From: Toxotes chatareus
Taxonomy: Eukaryota; Chordata; Actinopteri; Toxotidae
Direction of reading: 5' to 3'
DNA length: 64,000 nucleotides
Assembly: GCA_016801885.1 (NCBI GenBank)
Contig: CM028888.1
Location: forward strand, 9,258,170 to 9,322,169
A program made the translations under genes and the position numbers. The notes under the pieces were generated by a model that ran no database searches, was not told the origin of the DNA, and saw only the letters and a list, made by a program, of their open reading frames with translations. Shown piece by piece: positions 36,596-50,400 of this stretch. How positions within the stretch are numbered: position 1 is the stretch's first letter; each line of letters begins with the position of its first letter.

Positions 36596-37050
36596 TAACT
36601 AAGTACATTTACGCAAGTATTGTACTTGAGCACAAATTCAAGGTACAAGTTCTTTTGTGTTATACTACTTTGTGCTTCTACTACATGACAGTTCAGAGGG
36701 AAATAATGTTCTAATAACACCACTATGTTTATCAGACAGCTTTAGCCGCTAGATATTTGCAGATCAAGGGCAGCTGTGGCTCAGGGAATAGAAAGGTTGT
36801 CCACTAATAACAGGGTTGTCAGTTCGATTCCCCAGCTCCTTCTGTCCACATGCCAAAGTGTCAATGTGGAAGACACTGCACCTCAAATTGCTCCTGATGG
36901 CCAGGGCAGCACTTTGCATGGTCACTGCCATCAGTGTGTGAGTGTGTATGTGAATAAATGGAATAAATGCAGCCATTTATATTGAGATTTTATACAAATG
37001 CATTTTTGTAGACTGAACTACCCAAGTGTGGCTGAACTGTATGTTTCACT
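36596..37050 (+). repeat. Older teleost interspersed repeat interrupted by a SINE
   Basis: The left part (36,596-36,767) opens AACTAAGTACATTTACGCAA and passes through TACTACTTTGTGCTTCTACT and GACAGCTTTAGCCGCTAG. The right part (about 36,970-37,050) includes TAGACTGAACTACCC. Both resemble successive segments of a repeat I recognise as abundant in percomorph fish, split by the SINE. Boundaries are approximate. Confidence 0.55.
36768..36969 (+). mobile_element. tRNA-derived SINE
   Basis: The head carries pol III promoter boxes: an A box in TGTGGCTCAGGG (36,775-36,786) and a B box GTCAGTTCGATTCC (36,818-36,831). The body (CTCCTTCTGTCCACATGCC, CTCCTGATGGCCAGGGCAGC) matches the layout of a common teleost tRNA-SINE. 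The 3' end is AT-rich with GAATAAATGG repeats. The copy is degraded. Confidence 0.82.
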
Positions 37051-38300
37051 TTTTAAGCTGGTACAGCTTCTTTAGTGATTATTAACTAAAAGAAGGAAAA
37101 GCATGAATAATTTAAGATGATGTATTCAAATTTAAAACATTTATTATCTAAACAGAACATTCATTTTCACAGTGTGTGCCATCAATACACATTAGGAGTG
37201 AAACTGGCAATTGCCAGATTTATGGCAAACAAATTTTGCACTGTTCACCTGTTTATCAGCCACTACCTACATTTGAGCCAAGATCTACTGCATCACTGCA
37301 TTACCACTGCCACAAAGGGCTTTGGCACTGTAATATTTTCACTTCACCTCTGGATTCTGAATAATTAAACTAAATTGTAATTATATCTGATATGTTACCT
37401 AATGTGAGATTAGTTGCCTTACTGTTCATCATAATTAAACCAATTAGGCTACATGATTCTGAGTTGCATAACCAGGCGTGATTTGGTGCAGCAGCTGCAG
37501 GCTCTGAGAGGGATGCTTCCTCCCGATAGCTAAGCCAAAGATTGTTTCAAATATCAAAATATGTTAATCTTATGTTAATAATATGCAAATATTATCGCTA
37601 ATATAGTAAATGGCTCACTGCAGAAGAGAGGAAGACAACTGTGTGTGATACACATTCTCATGTGCCTTATTGATACACTCTTGTTTTGTGCACTCCTGGT
37701 TTGGATTTTTGTGCAAAGCAATATGTGGAGACGAAACTGTAAGTGTCTTGGTTACAGTTCGGCTAATTACATAGGATGCTGCAGATTCTGTTAGTACACA
37801 GAATGAAAGATCGACTTTGTGGGCTAGTAAAAAAAAATGATGTTATTCAATTGCTAATTAGATCTATATGTACTGTGTTTCTTTGAATGAACATATTGGT
37901 CCCTTGTAACTGGAGAAAATACTACCCTGATACACAGACAGGACTGGTGACCTTTATGACCCATGGCACAAAAAACACACCCTTGGTCTCTCAAAAAGTC
38001 AGACTCCCCTCCCTTTAGCAAAATTGAAAAATACAGTAGTCCCATTTTGTCTGACCTTTTACAAAAAAGGAAGCCTTATTTGTTTGTTGTCTGTTATAAT
38101 AGCTAATGCAGTGAGCACTGGGTGGGAATGTCTTCTTCTCTTGTTTTTGTTCTTTATGAAACCAAATAGCATAGGATGTTGCTGCTTGAATGAACGCACA
38201 GATTCTGTATGACTGTAACAACAGCAGCTGGTATGAGGTGTGGGAGAACCGACTCAAAGTTATCTGAGGAACAGATGGACCAGCTGGTCTCTTCTCGTGG

Positions 38301-38314
38301 GTTACCATGGTAAT
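38301..38314. promoter_or_regulatory. RFX-type X-box
   Basis: GTTACCATGGTAAT matches the palindromic RFX consensus at all but the final base. It lies about 20 kb upstream of gabra1. Function unknown. Confidence 0.35.
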
Positions 38315-39782
38315 GTGGATTTGACCTTATTTGTGTCTAATATTTCTACTGCCCCGCCGCCACACCGCACCCAGTCCTTTCTTTAATAGGATAGGCATAT
38401 ATGTCTGTGTTCGTACTCACATGGATATCCACTTAAACACACATTACTTAGCCATCAACAAAAAAACACACGTTTATACCCATTTGCCCACACACATATG
38501 CACACACCTATTTCCAGTGGAATCGGGCAGCACCTGCTGTGCTTGGAGTTACTGTTGCCTCTTCTCATTCAGTTTGCTTTCTAAACCCATGGGAGGTCTC
38601 CCGTGTTCCTTATTAGCATAGGTTCTGTCCACAGCATGTAGCCTGTCATCAATCTTCCACTTAAGATATGCAAACTTGGGGACAAGAAAGGAAAAGAACA
38701 AAATCAGAAAACAGAAGACTGTAGGTCAATTTTAAAGTGTATTTTTTTATGCTTGTTGAAAGAGGAGATTTGTGTACAAATTTCCATGAATTGGTTTAAC
38801 AACATTTCTCTTTCTTTCTTTCATTTTTTTGGTAATATCTACTTTTGTTTCATGTAGTCCTTGTGATATTGTGGCTGCGTGTGAAGAAAGGGGTGAGCTC
38901 TTTATAATGAACAAATGGTTAGTATCACCTCTGTCCAGGTGGTCACAGCATTTATTTCTACAATACAAGCTAATGCTTGATAAAGTCATAAAGGAGTCAT
39001 TCTGTTCTTTACACCCACAAAGGAATTCTGTGTCCACTACAGCTTGTGATTTAAGCTGATAAAGCGAGTGTATTTACATAGCCTGCACGACTGTTACTGT
39101 TGTTTTACAACGAACTGTCAGCCACGTTAAGTCTGAGACCTTTAACTTTGTTTACATTCCTGGTCAACTGGCTACTGAACTCTCTCTTCCCCACATCAGT
39201 CTGCACCTTTCTCCACCCAGTCTCAACATGTCTTCTTTATGGCCTGTACCAAAATGTTCCCCAAAAATTAAATCTTAAATACATTGAGTTCTAGATGCTA
39301 AGGAGGCAGGGTTTCCTGCCAATTAAACTTTTTTTCCTCTTGAGTGCATGGAGCCAGAAAGTCCTATTGATGTATAGATATGCTTTAATGCAAAAATCAT
39401 GGTGCCTAATGTACTGTTGGGTGCTATAAATCGCTTGTATAGGCTGTTAACTCTTAAGTGTTGAGCAGGTTAGAGGATGTGTATATATCGACATTTTTTT
39501 CTTTTTTTTTGTCATGCTGTCATTGTTAACATACATGCTTAGATGCGATACGTACAAAATTCAAAACAAATAGAAAACATAAATGCAAACCATTATGTTC
39601 TGATCTAATACACATGACATATCAGCTATTTTCTTGTTTCATGTCATGTGGATTAATGACCAAGTGCATCCACGTTACTGTCTATCTCCAGTATAATCTA
39701 GATGTTGAGGTCACAGCAAGCTGCTTAATAAAAGTGGTTTCTCTGTAAGTACAGATCGGCTTTTCCCATCACACAGTATGCG

Positions 39783-39785
<3 letters not shown>

Positions 39786-39841
<56 letters not shown>
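39786..39841. repeat. (CT)28 microsatellite
   Basis: An uninterrupted run of 28 CT units. Confidence 0.97.
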
Positions 39842-39844
<3 letters not shown>

Positions 39845-41311
39845 ACACTCTCTTTCTCCCCTGCTGTAATCCTCACAATGAATGTCTTCAGCTTAAACTG
39901 CAGTGTCAGGAGTAACACTGCTCTTCACACTCTGGATGAATGTGGGATTTAGGTATACCCGTTTGTAGACAGGAACAGTTAATACACACGTCACTGGGCA
40001 CCTGAGCAGCCAGCAGTACTCTTTTAGTGGGTGTGTCAATAATTTTTGAACACAAATATTTAATTGTATATTATATTTAATTATTTACTTTTTTGACCAT
40101 GTCAGAGACTTGTTGGATAAACTCTATGGTCAATTTAGCCATAGGCCACAGTTTATGGTAGGGCTCTGATATATTGCATCTTATTGTAAGACATCCATGT
40201 TAATTTGTCCACTGATATATACTGTATGTGTCACTAAGGTCAACATATATGTGTCAGTGGAGATGATTAAATATTTTAAAATGATGACTGTAATAAACTG
40301 CTTGGTGACACCACCTGTTCCTGATGAAACCATTAGAGTAACACTTGAATAATAAATTACATTGATAAAAAGATGAAAACAAGCATTTTATACTGATTCT
40401 ACCAATACTATATTGATCATTGAGGATCAATAAAAGCAATCAGGCTTAAATGGTCCCATCCTCAGTACCTCTGTGATTTTCCTCATTAAAAGACCGACAT
40501 GGCAGCCATCAGCACAGTTTTGAGAGGCATTTGACACATCATCAATATGACCTAGCCCTGTTCACATATACATATTTAAAATGGCAGGCTCTCCATTGCA
40601 GAGGTTATAGCATAGAGAAAAGGGAAGCCTTTGACAGTGAGAATCAACTTTTCCTTCATTATATCTGAATTAATTTTAAATTTTAATAAAACAACTGTGG
40701 TTCCTTATTGGTTGTCACCTGGCTTTTGCTACCATACGTCAGAGGACATCTGTGTAAAGCTTAACCTCTCATCTTCAGTAGGGTCATGCCACTGGCCAAA
40801 TTTTGAGTCTTTAGTCATGGTGGGTGGCACCAGGATGCTATTTCAAGGTTCAATTGACAATGAATGGCGTCTTGTGGCGCCTCCAGTGTGGATCTGTACG
40901 TGTGAACGAGGAGGAAGACACAAAATGTTAGGATCACAGTTACAAAAATAACCAAATTATTACTTTCTACAACCTTCATATCAAATTGTGATTTTTTTTT
41001 CTGTTAATACAACTTCGCCCACTAGAAGCAGTAGAAAAGCAAGAATACCAGAGTCCTTTCAGACCTGAAAACAAAACCTGACACATTTGCCAAGTACTAA
41101 AGATCTAACAAGCATTTCTTTCATAGCACAGGCTACACTGTGGACTGGTGAGTCCCTGTAATGCCAGTGTGTTTACTGGTGAGTCCATTCAGCTGCTAAT
41201 GCCAGTGTGTTTTGAGCAAAAATTACACAAATTCTTTTGTGTCATTTTTTGTATTATATACAACTCTCTTCTCAACTGAGATATGTTTATACTGCTTATA
41301 ATGTGAATTTT

Positions 41312-41417
41312 ATTTATACAATCACACACTGCAAAAACATACCTGTACATATGGTTTTGACAATAAAGTTGACTTTGACTTTGACTTGACTTTGATGTGA
41401 TTTATACAATCACACAC
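41312..41417 (+). mobile_element. Severely 5'-truncated LINE tail flanked by direct repeats
   Basis: An exact 18-bp direct repeat ATTTATACAATCACACAC lies at 41,312-41,329 and 41,400-41,417. Between the copies is about 70 bp ending GACAATAAAGTTGACTTTGA then CTTTGACTTGACTTTGA, the TTGACT-type repetitive tail typical of L2/CR1-like fish LINEs. This reads as a target-primed insertion with a target-site duplication. Similarity continues imperfectly past the repeat (AAACATACC on both sides), so a local duplication is the alternative. Confidence 0.5.
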
Positions 41418-44400
41418 AAACATACCCCACAAGCACTTCTGCCACCTTCTCTAGCTTGTCAGTTGTCTCACAATCTGAAGTGATTCAAGTTTAATTCCTT
41501 AAATTTACAGCAAGTCCTCACTTTAATGCAGTCATCATTTTAAATGTATTGAATGACTTTGTATCTGCACATTTGACATTAAACTTTATTTAAAATGTTA
41601 TTTCTAGGTATTTTGAGTGTATTGTGGACTGAAGACGAGATGTGGTGAATCACAGTTTTGCTATTTTGTCTCATATTTAGTCTAAAGCAAACACAGAGAT
41701 GGTGCTCTGAGCCAAGATTTGTTCATCTGTAATGCCTTGTTCAAATAAGATGGTTTTGATTAGAATTCAGTTGGCTAGTCGCCCAGGCCACAGAACTACT
41801 TTTATTAATCTCTCCTCATAAAAACTCATCATACAAACTGCAGCAACTTCATTATGAAACTATTGCCTTCAAGTCAAATAAATTTGTTACACTCTGTAAT
41901 CAAATGGTATTTTGTCACCCTGATACAAAGCACCGCCACTATGCATCACATGCTGTGCGCAGGGCACCCAAATGGATAGCAGCGGCCCTGCTGGTGCACA
42001 CAGGCTGTTTGTAATACTTTAGGTTGAATTAATTGACATAGGGACTTCCTAATTTGATATTTGCAAGTTCTACTCTCAGAGTGAAATGTATGAAACTACA
42101 GGGAACAGATAAATTATTGTTTCTTATACAAACCACTGCAAGAATCAAAATAAGTCTGAACATTGATGAGAGCTATTGTGTGCTAGAAAATATGGCTAGG
42201 ATGTGAGTAACACAAATAAAGAAACAGATGTGTACTCATGAGTAATATGTTGGAGGAGAATGTAAGCTTGATGCAGAAGTTGAGATGGGACCTTTCACCT
42301 TCCAGCGTGGGAGACCCAGCCGTTGGTACCCTGTCATCTTCTCTGCAAGCTCCAAGTGACCTCTTGCAATAAGAAAGAATTGGTTGCTATGGTATCAAGA
42401 GGGATTTTAATGATATGCTTGGAGGCGTTGCTATAGAGAGACTGGTTTAATGCTGCCAAAGAGTGCACTGTATCTCCATGCCTACATGGCAATAGGTTAT
42501 TTGAACCTCTAAAAGTGATTAGAAGAATGCTTTGTTTTAAGTTGGGCCCAGGTGGTGGTGCAGGTTGCTTCCTGTTTTGCATGGATATTGGACAGAATAC
42601 TATTTCGCCAAGAATACATGCTTATTGCAGGAAATATGAACATAGAAAAATATATAGTTCACCACTGCTTTATTGCAGAGCATTATGCATATTTTTTAAT
42701 TTTTTGAAAATATTTTTGTAAAAGTCCTAACTCAGTCAAATCATCGCACACAGACATTACATGATGTAATGTAACATACAACATACAATATAACAGATGT
42801 TTCTTATAACTTAACATCTTGTATAATAACCACACATACGAAATGGGGACAGAATTTAAAGACAAATTCTGCAGTATGGTCAAAGGATCTCTGCCTGATT
42901 CCTTTCAGCTGTTTGTTTTATTTTCCTACCTTTCTTAATGCTATAAAAATGCAACATTGATTGATTAAGGTTCTTGAAGACGTTTCCTCTTGTGCTTCTT
43001 CTTCAGTTCAGAACTGAAGGAACCTTTCGGATAAGACGTTAAATGTATAGCACTTAGAAATACCATGACTGAGAATCTTCATAGATGTACGTGTATATAG
43101 TTTATACTCAGTTATACCTTTTTCACTTTTTAGAGGTAGGGTGCAAGCAAAACCTATACTTGCGGATATGAGAATAATAAATAGCAGAACAAAAAATAGC
43201 TTATGTGACAACATGAGGCACTGAGTCATAGAGCTCAACCTCTCAGGCAAATGTATTCATTGATTCACAGGGTATTTGTCTGAAAATAAGAAACTGGCAT
43301 GGATCTTTTTTTTTTAACCTTCATATTTGGGATTTTTGGAGATTTTTATATTTTTGAAGTTGAGATTTCATCACGTGATCAAATAAATGTTTAATATGTA
43401 CTGCAGGGTATATTCACAATTGTGTTTGAAGAGAGCGCTGGACAAATTTTAACTCTATAATCCATTCAAAGACTATTTTTGAGCTTTTATTGAAATACTC
43501 ATCGAAGCTCCTCATCTGCCCAGTATGCTGTTTCCGTTCCAGGAGTGTGTGAAGCACTGGAGTGTATTGAAGGAGGTCGTTTGTCACTTATTCTGTGGTT
43601 ATTTTTAACCATCCCCCGTGTGCAGGTCTAATCAGAACAGGATGTTCCTCATCAAATTAACCAGGAAATATATTTTCATGAAATGAGACTGGGTCTGTAC
43701 ATACACCCTACCATGATGTAGCAGACTAAGGTCAATTACACAGGAGGGTTACGGGGGCTAAATGCAGATCAGGGTTGAGTTCTGCAATTTCTACCGTAAT
43801 GGCTTGGAAACAGAGAATGTTAAGGTTATTAGTTACTTCATAATGGGGCAGTAATCCAAAGACAATGTAATATTTGAAATTAATGAAAAGTCTATGCTCA
43901 GTTATTTTTTTCCTTGTTTTTTTCCTTTAACTGAAAAGGAAAAAAATCTCTGCTATTAAATGTAGTAACACTTATTTTCTATCTTGATTGTGTCAAGACT
44001 AAAGCTAAACGTTTTCCCATTATTTTAAAATCATTGCTTTGTGGGAATACAGAATATTCTTGACATAACTTTTTTTTAAACACAGATCTGCAGACTATTT
44101 ATCATTAATCATTAATCTTTGAACACTCTTTCAAACACTTTTAGGGATTTTATGAAAAGAGAATATGAAAATGTTCATGTATGAGGCCCATTCTCCCTGC
44201 TGGTGTGTTGGCAGTGTTTTCCTCTTGCAGTAACCTAAGATAATTAAGAGGCCATTCTGTGTTTGTGAAGTAAACAGATAAAAAATGTTGTCGTTAATCT
44301 AAAGAGCAATCTCTCCTCGTTCAAAATTATTTTGCAACAAGTGACAGTTTGAAAGTCACTCCAGCTGTGATGAGCTTCTTCAGACCTCATTTACATTTCA

Positions 44401-47400
44401 CACGGTGACACATTGCATAATATCACTAAACACTGAGGATTTTCTCCTTGGGTCGATAAGAGATTGACTGCATAAGGACCACAAAAGCCTTACTGGATCA
44501 ATGCTCTTCAAACACTTCAGGCCCATATTTTTACATATATTCAAAAGCTGAAATGTGATACGTGTGGTGATAGTGCCATTGAAGATACTCCACATCAAGT
44601 GAAACCTCCTAAGCATTGTTTCATATACCATGCTGCCAGTGAGCAGCAAATGGAATTGGAGATCTGTGTGCATGACACCACATTACATCCTTCAGAGGAA
44701 AAGTAGATGGAACGGAATGAAATGAGAGTCAGCCGGCACCTCCACACAAAACACCATCACTAGTGTTTCTGTGAATCTGCTACACAAAGAGAGACAGAAA
44801 GAAGCCTGAGTATGTTTCCCATCTGTGTGACACTCGGCGTTCCCGGGTTATTGGCTGGTTTGTGTCGTCGTGTTTCTTCTTGAATACCAGCTTGGCATGT
44901 CAGGCACGAGAGAGCTACAGTTCTGCTTGCGTGCCCCTTTGATTTATTCATCTTTTTTTCTGAATCCCTTATCCCTCTCCTATCTTTTTCTTCACTATCC
45001 ACTTCTTAGTTTATTCCTGATTTTCCCATCGCCTTTCCATCTTTGCATATTTCCTCTCACCTTCCTCTATCTGTTTCCTCTCTGCCCCCTCCCTCTCTCC
45101 TTCCTGCTGTCTCTCTATCTTCTCCTCTCCTGAGTTGACAGAGTGGAAAGTTGATGAATCAGACTGCATGTGACAGTCTGGCATTTGAGTGAATCTGATG
45201 TGGTTAATATGGTGCCTGCTGACAGGGCTGTGGAAATTGTTAACAGTGGTGGGGCAACGAGGCACCGCTACACTTTGGCCTGGCTACCCTCACTCACTCC
45301 GCTGATAGTGTATCTGTGTAGGGGGAGCATATGTTTGCTCGAGCGTGTGTGTGTGTGTGTGTGTGCATATTTGAGTGTGCATAAACAGTTTTTCCTGGAT
45401 GTCAAAGGTCAGCAGAATAAGTTGCCTTCCTTTGTCTTCCCACACATATCATCCTTGCTCCAGCAGCTATTCCTTCCAGAGTTCGCATCACCATGACTGT
45501 GAAAGCCAAACAGGTTCACTGGATAAATTCAAGTGTTACATATACACTGGGCTTACAAAAAACAAGTACACTAGATGCTCACAAAACTCACATTACATAA
45601 TGATTTACTTTAGATAAGATCCTTTCTAAAAAGTCATGTTACTTTAGATGTCTTTCCGTGAAATATTATCTTTAAATTGATTAAATTAAGAACAAATAAT
45701 TACTACTTAAAGAAATGTTTTCCCTGATAAAACAAAAATACACACACACACACACCCTTTTCCCCTTTATTTTGTTAAATTAAATAAAAATAAACACATA
45801 CATGTAGGTCCTACATAGTGAATAGCTTCTCATATGATCAATAAACCTTCAGGCCAAAATTTATGCAGCATTACTGAGATAAGTGGGGATATTGTTGTTC
45901 ATGGATGTTCAAAACAAGCATACAGAAAAAAATGTTCTTGTTAAGTTATTTAGCTATATAACTCCTTTCGCATGCAATGATTTTGGTCTTATTGCTGAGT
46001 TGTGAGTATTTGTCAGTTTTTGCATTGGAATAAATCTGTGTGCTGTAATCCTGTACATAAATACATGCATGAGCATCTGCATGCGTTCTCGCATACACAC
46101 ACACAAGATATTTCTGCATGTCAGTCTATGTGTGCTCATGGCGACAGTGTGTGCTCAAACTGTGATTTTCTCTGTGTGTGTGTAAAAACATATGGTGAGT
46201 CAGTGTGTAGGAGTTGAGCGCCAGTGTATCTGTGGGAGGAGGGAGAGTAGAGAGGTGGTGGTGGAGAGGAGAGAGGATTCAGGTTGTGCACCAATAGGTG
46301 GCACTCTACCCTTTTGTGATTGGCTATGGTGACCCAGACTAAGACAGGTCTGGAAGCACATGCGTTTGCATCAGAACAGAACAGGAAGTTGGATGATAAA
46401 ACTTCATTTTTTTTTTTCAGTTCTCTGGTTATTTCTGCCTGCTGGCTGCTCTTAGTGTAGAGGAATGAAAGGAAAGTAAGAGGAGAGTGTGATGGATGGT
46501 TACACTCTGGGTGTATGAATAGAGACTTAACACTGCTGGGGTTAGAGGCTGGCTTCCCTTTAGGGCTAAATGCATGTCTTTATGGCAAAAAGCTTTGAGT
46601 GACCCAGGTCATGTGTTGCCTGTAGATGTGTTCATGTTTATATTTAGCAGTGGAAAATGATTGTTTGTGCGTATGTGCAAAGTGTCACCAAATGTCAACC
46701 AGCGCTCTGTGTCATAAGCTGTAGTTTGCTGTCGTGTAACCCATTCACAGAGTAGAACATACTGAGACTGAATTACATAAATGGGTGTGTCACTGACCAC
46801 ACGGCATTTCAGATCACATCACTGCGATGATGTGATATGATCATTGGAAGTAAAGTCACATTTGCGTCACATTCAGGGCACAGTACCATTCATGTGTGAA
46901 ATGAGAATTAATCATACTGTGGTTAAAAAGTACTAAATGAAATTTGGAAGCTACTTTATGAGGACAGACTATAATAAATACAACAATAACTATCCTGGAA
47001 TGTAATTTTGCTTTTGTTTTGAACATTTTCTTCATCCATTCATTTTGCACAACAAAAATAGCAGCAATAATAATAAAATAAATGTACTGCTAAGTAGGCC
47101 TTCAGAGATTGCATACTCAAAATCTTACAACAAAGACTGTATTTTCAAAATCCCACATTGAGCAGATCCTCAAATGTTATTCTAAAAGACAGAATATCTC
47201 ACTGCACACTGGTGGTTTTATACAAAGAGACCTGGAAGAGAGGTTTTTATATATATACATAATCTGTCTTTATTGAACATAGTAATATACAGTCCTGTGG
47301 GGAGAGTGAGCCGGAGTTAATTTATTAACAGGGGACAAAATACCTGAATATGCAAATATTCTTTTCTCTTGCAATAAAAACAGGCCATCCTCATGACAAT

Positions 47401-50400
47401 GAAAACTAATGGAATAAGGAATAAATGTGGAGGAACAAAAATACAAAAGTTGTGGTTTGTCATTCAAACCAGTACAAATGGTTAATGCAGTGCAACTGAT
47501 CATCAAGCAGGGTCGTACAGTTGGAATACAAATTGCAACCTACAGAAATACTTAATCATATTCACAAAATATACACATAAAATAACAACGTGAAGCATTC
47601 ATTGTCTTCTAAATTGTGTCCACAATTTCTAGGCAAATGACAGTGTAGAAATGAAAAAAAAAAACACTGGTTAAATGAAATCATGAATCAATAAAGCCCA
47701 TGCCTGTGGAATGAAATGAAATGAAATGACTAAAGGGCAGTTTTTGGCCGCAGTCACCATAGCAATAGAATTCTATATTCTATGGAGTTCACAACCTTCT
47801 ACATTCAACAACCCTAACAAGCACATAAAGGGTCAGAGGTCATGCAAGTGTGGTTCTCCCTGTGGTGTGATAGCGCTGAGCAGCTAGGCTGGAGTCAGAG
47901 GGCAGATCAGCTGGGTCACTGATAAAAGCAAATGAGCTCAGTCATATAAAAAAAAAGCACACACACACACACTTAGTACATACACCCACCCCCACCTCGC
48001 CACATCCATCTCCTCCCACCGTATCTTACTTTTGTTTTCAACTGTAGTATATCCTGCAGTCACTCATCAGTCACTGCTGGAGGTGGGAGGTCGTCACTTT
48101 TCTGAGGCTCCAGTGGGGTTGAGCCAGCAGTTCACTGGCAGTCAGGTTTTCCCACAATAGAGGCTGACGTGCAGGGCAATAAGGGCTGAGATGCCCTGTC
48201 TCTTCAGCCTCTGCCTCAAACACAGAGGAGAGGACGGTGATGTATGAAGTAGAAAAAGAGGGGGGACATAAAGTTCATACAGTCCGACACCACTGTTTTT
48301 TTAGTCCTCTGGTGTAGAAAAAAAAACATGCAACAACAGGGCTTAAAATGAATATATTTGTATTTCATAAATGACACTAGGCCATAGTTACTCATCATTT
48401 CGAAGATAACTGAATAAAGCTTGAAGTACACAGTTGTGTCTCCAGATTTAGTATGTTAGATTTTCATTTTTATCTGTGACCATGATTTTCCCTGAACCTT
48501 AACAAAGGGCTTTAGTAGCCGAGCCCCAACCTGACCTTAATTACACCATAGCTGCCATACGCAGATGTTATAGAAAGTGACAAGTTAAAATCCTTGGCAC
48601 TGGATGTAACCCCAGTTTTAAATGAATTGTTCAATACTGATGTTCTTGTCTGGCAGTAATGTTTCATTTGCAACCAAGTTAGCAACCAGTTCATGAAAGT
48701 TTTGCAACTTCAGGATATGGTTTTAAGCAATGGATCCCAACCCCGGGAGTCCAACCAGAGTCTATATTGCATTTTAATAGTTGTATTGCATATTTTTATT
48801 CTAAAAAAACTGATGTTCCATATGATTTTTTTTAAAAAAATCATGCATCATTGATTTACTATATCACTGCTGTTGAACTGAATTCTACCATGCTGGTCTG
48901 CTTGCAAATCAAAGTGCTTATAAGAAGTATACATAATTACAACAAATGAAGCGCTTTCTTCCCAAGTGGCATTGAAAAAGAAAAAAAAAATCATAACACC
49001 AAACTGAAAGCTAAACTTCCCACTTCTTGTTCAGTACCTTTTGTTTGGGACCTCAGTATGTGCAAGTCTGAAAAAGAACACGGGCATTTTACACCAACTG
49101 TACAGTTTGTGTGAAAATTTTCATCTTAACCAAATATCAACTACACAACCAGAGGAAGTGCACAGTTTTTAATATATACATATAATCTTTTGGCACACTG
49201 TGCAGGCTTTTCATTTCAGAGAGTGCCTGTGTTAATAAGAGACACCTTTAATGAGAGTATCCTCATGGATGATGGATGTCATGAGGAAGCAAACACACAT
49301 CAGCTTATATTTAGAAGCCACATGGCTTTAACATGTTACCGTCTCTACTTAATTGGAAACAGTGCATAATCATATGCAAATCCACCCAAGTGGATTATTA
49401 ATGAATATGTTTTGGCATTTCGTATAATTGATGATGATAGGTTTAGCTTTCTATTTTTTGCTGCTTTTTCTAAATGAAAACCCAAAGCTGTCATCTGAAG
49501 ACCCACCCCACCAGTGTGGAAATGCTTTAACTTCAATTAAAATAACTACAATAAATACACACAATAAAAAAGAAAATGATAACAATGTTAGCATGTAAAG
49601 GCCTAAATCTTCTCTGGGGAAAGTGTGGGTTGTTGCTGTCTTTCTTTCTTTCTTTCTTTCTTTCTTTTGTATGCATTTCAAATCATTTTTTTTTCTTCCT
49701 GTGTATTTACATTCATTGTTGCACTAGAGTGCCATTTATATCATAAAAATTCCTCTGGCTTTCAGTATATATAGGGCAAACCTACACATTAGTTTTCCCA
49801 ACAATATTGCTGGCTCTTTTTTTCCTTTAGGCAGGTACTGTGTGTTTCTGTGATTTTTTTTTTCTCCTAAAAATGTCCCTGTATGGATCACAGCTTTGAG
49901 CTGTGTAACAAGTTATTTTATGCTAGTCATTAAATTATGTGCTGATGTTTCAAAGTTTACTTCTGTCTATAAGAAATCTAGGACATAGAATCCTGTGATT
50001 GTGAAAATCATGGAAACCATAAAAAGTAGGTGAGTGGCATGTGTGCATATTTGAGTGTCTTGCATTTTTATATTTGCATGTGCACGTTTCTCCATCACAT
50101 GACATGCATGTGACATTGAATATTCAACCAGGCCAATGTATCAGTGGAACACACCATAAAAACCCTTTGAAGATTTTGCTTCACATCCTCTGTACTCCAT
50201 CAGCGGAGGGAAATTAAGCCAATGAACCAAAAAATAGAGTGTTGTGGGGAAAAAAATGATGAGTGGAAATAGGAACTAGTAGTGAGAGAGTTCCTATGAG
50301 TCAGTCACACTGGATCCAGTCAGGGCAGCTGGTACACTCATTTGATCAAGTGTGTTCTAAATATCAGGGAAGAGAATGTATCATTTCAAACACACATGCA

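Larger units (their letters stand above)
37051..41311. other. Intergenic, no gene supported
   Basis: It contains an RFX-type X-box at 38,301-38,314 (GTTACCATGGTAAT) and a 28-unit CT microsatellite at 39,786-39,841. An imperfect direct duplication (ACTGGTGAGTCC ... TAATGCCAGTGTGTTT) lies at about 41,144-41,213. No exon is recognised. Confidence 0.6.

Noticed and set aside
47269..47274. Isolated AATAAA in minus sense, possibly a distal gabra6 3' end
   Set aside because: 10 kb from the stop codon, and such hexamers are common in AT-rich DNA; no support for a UTR this long.
48728..48760. Possible hAT-type terminus (ATCCCAACCCCGGGAGTCC)
   Set aside because: Only one end seen; no inverted partner or target duplication found.
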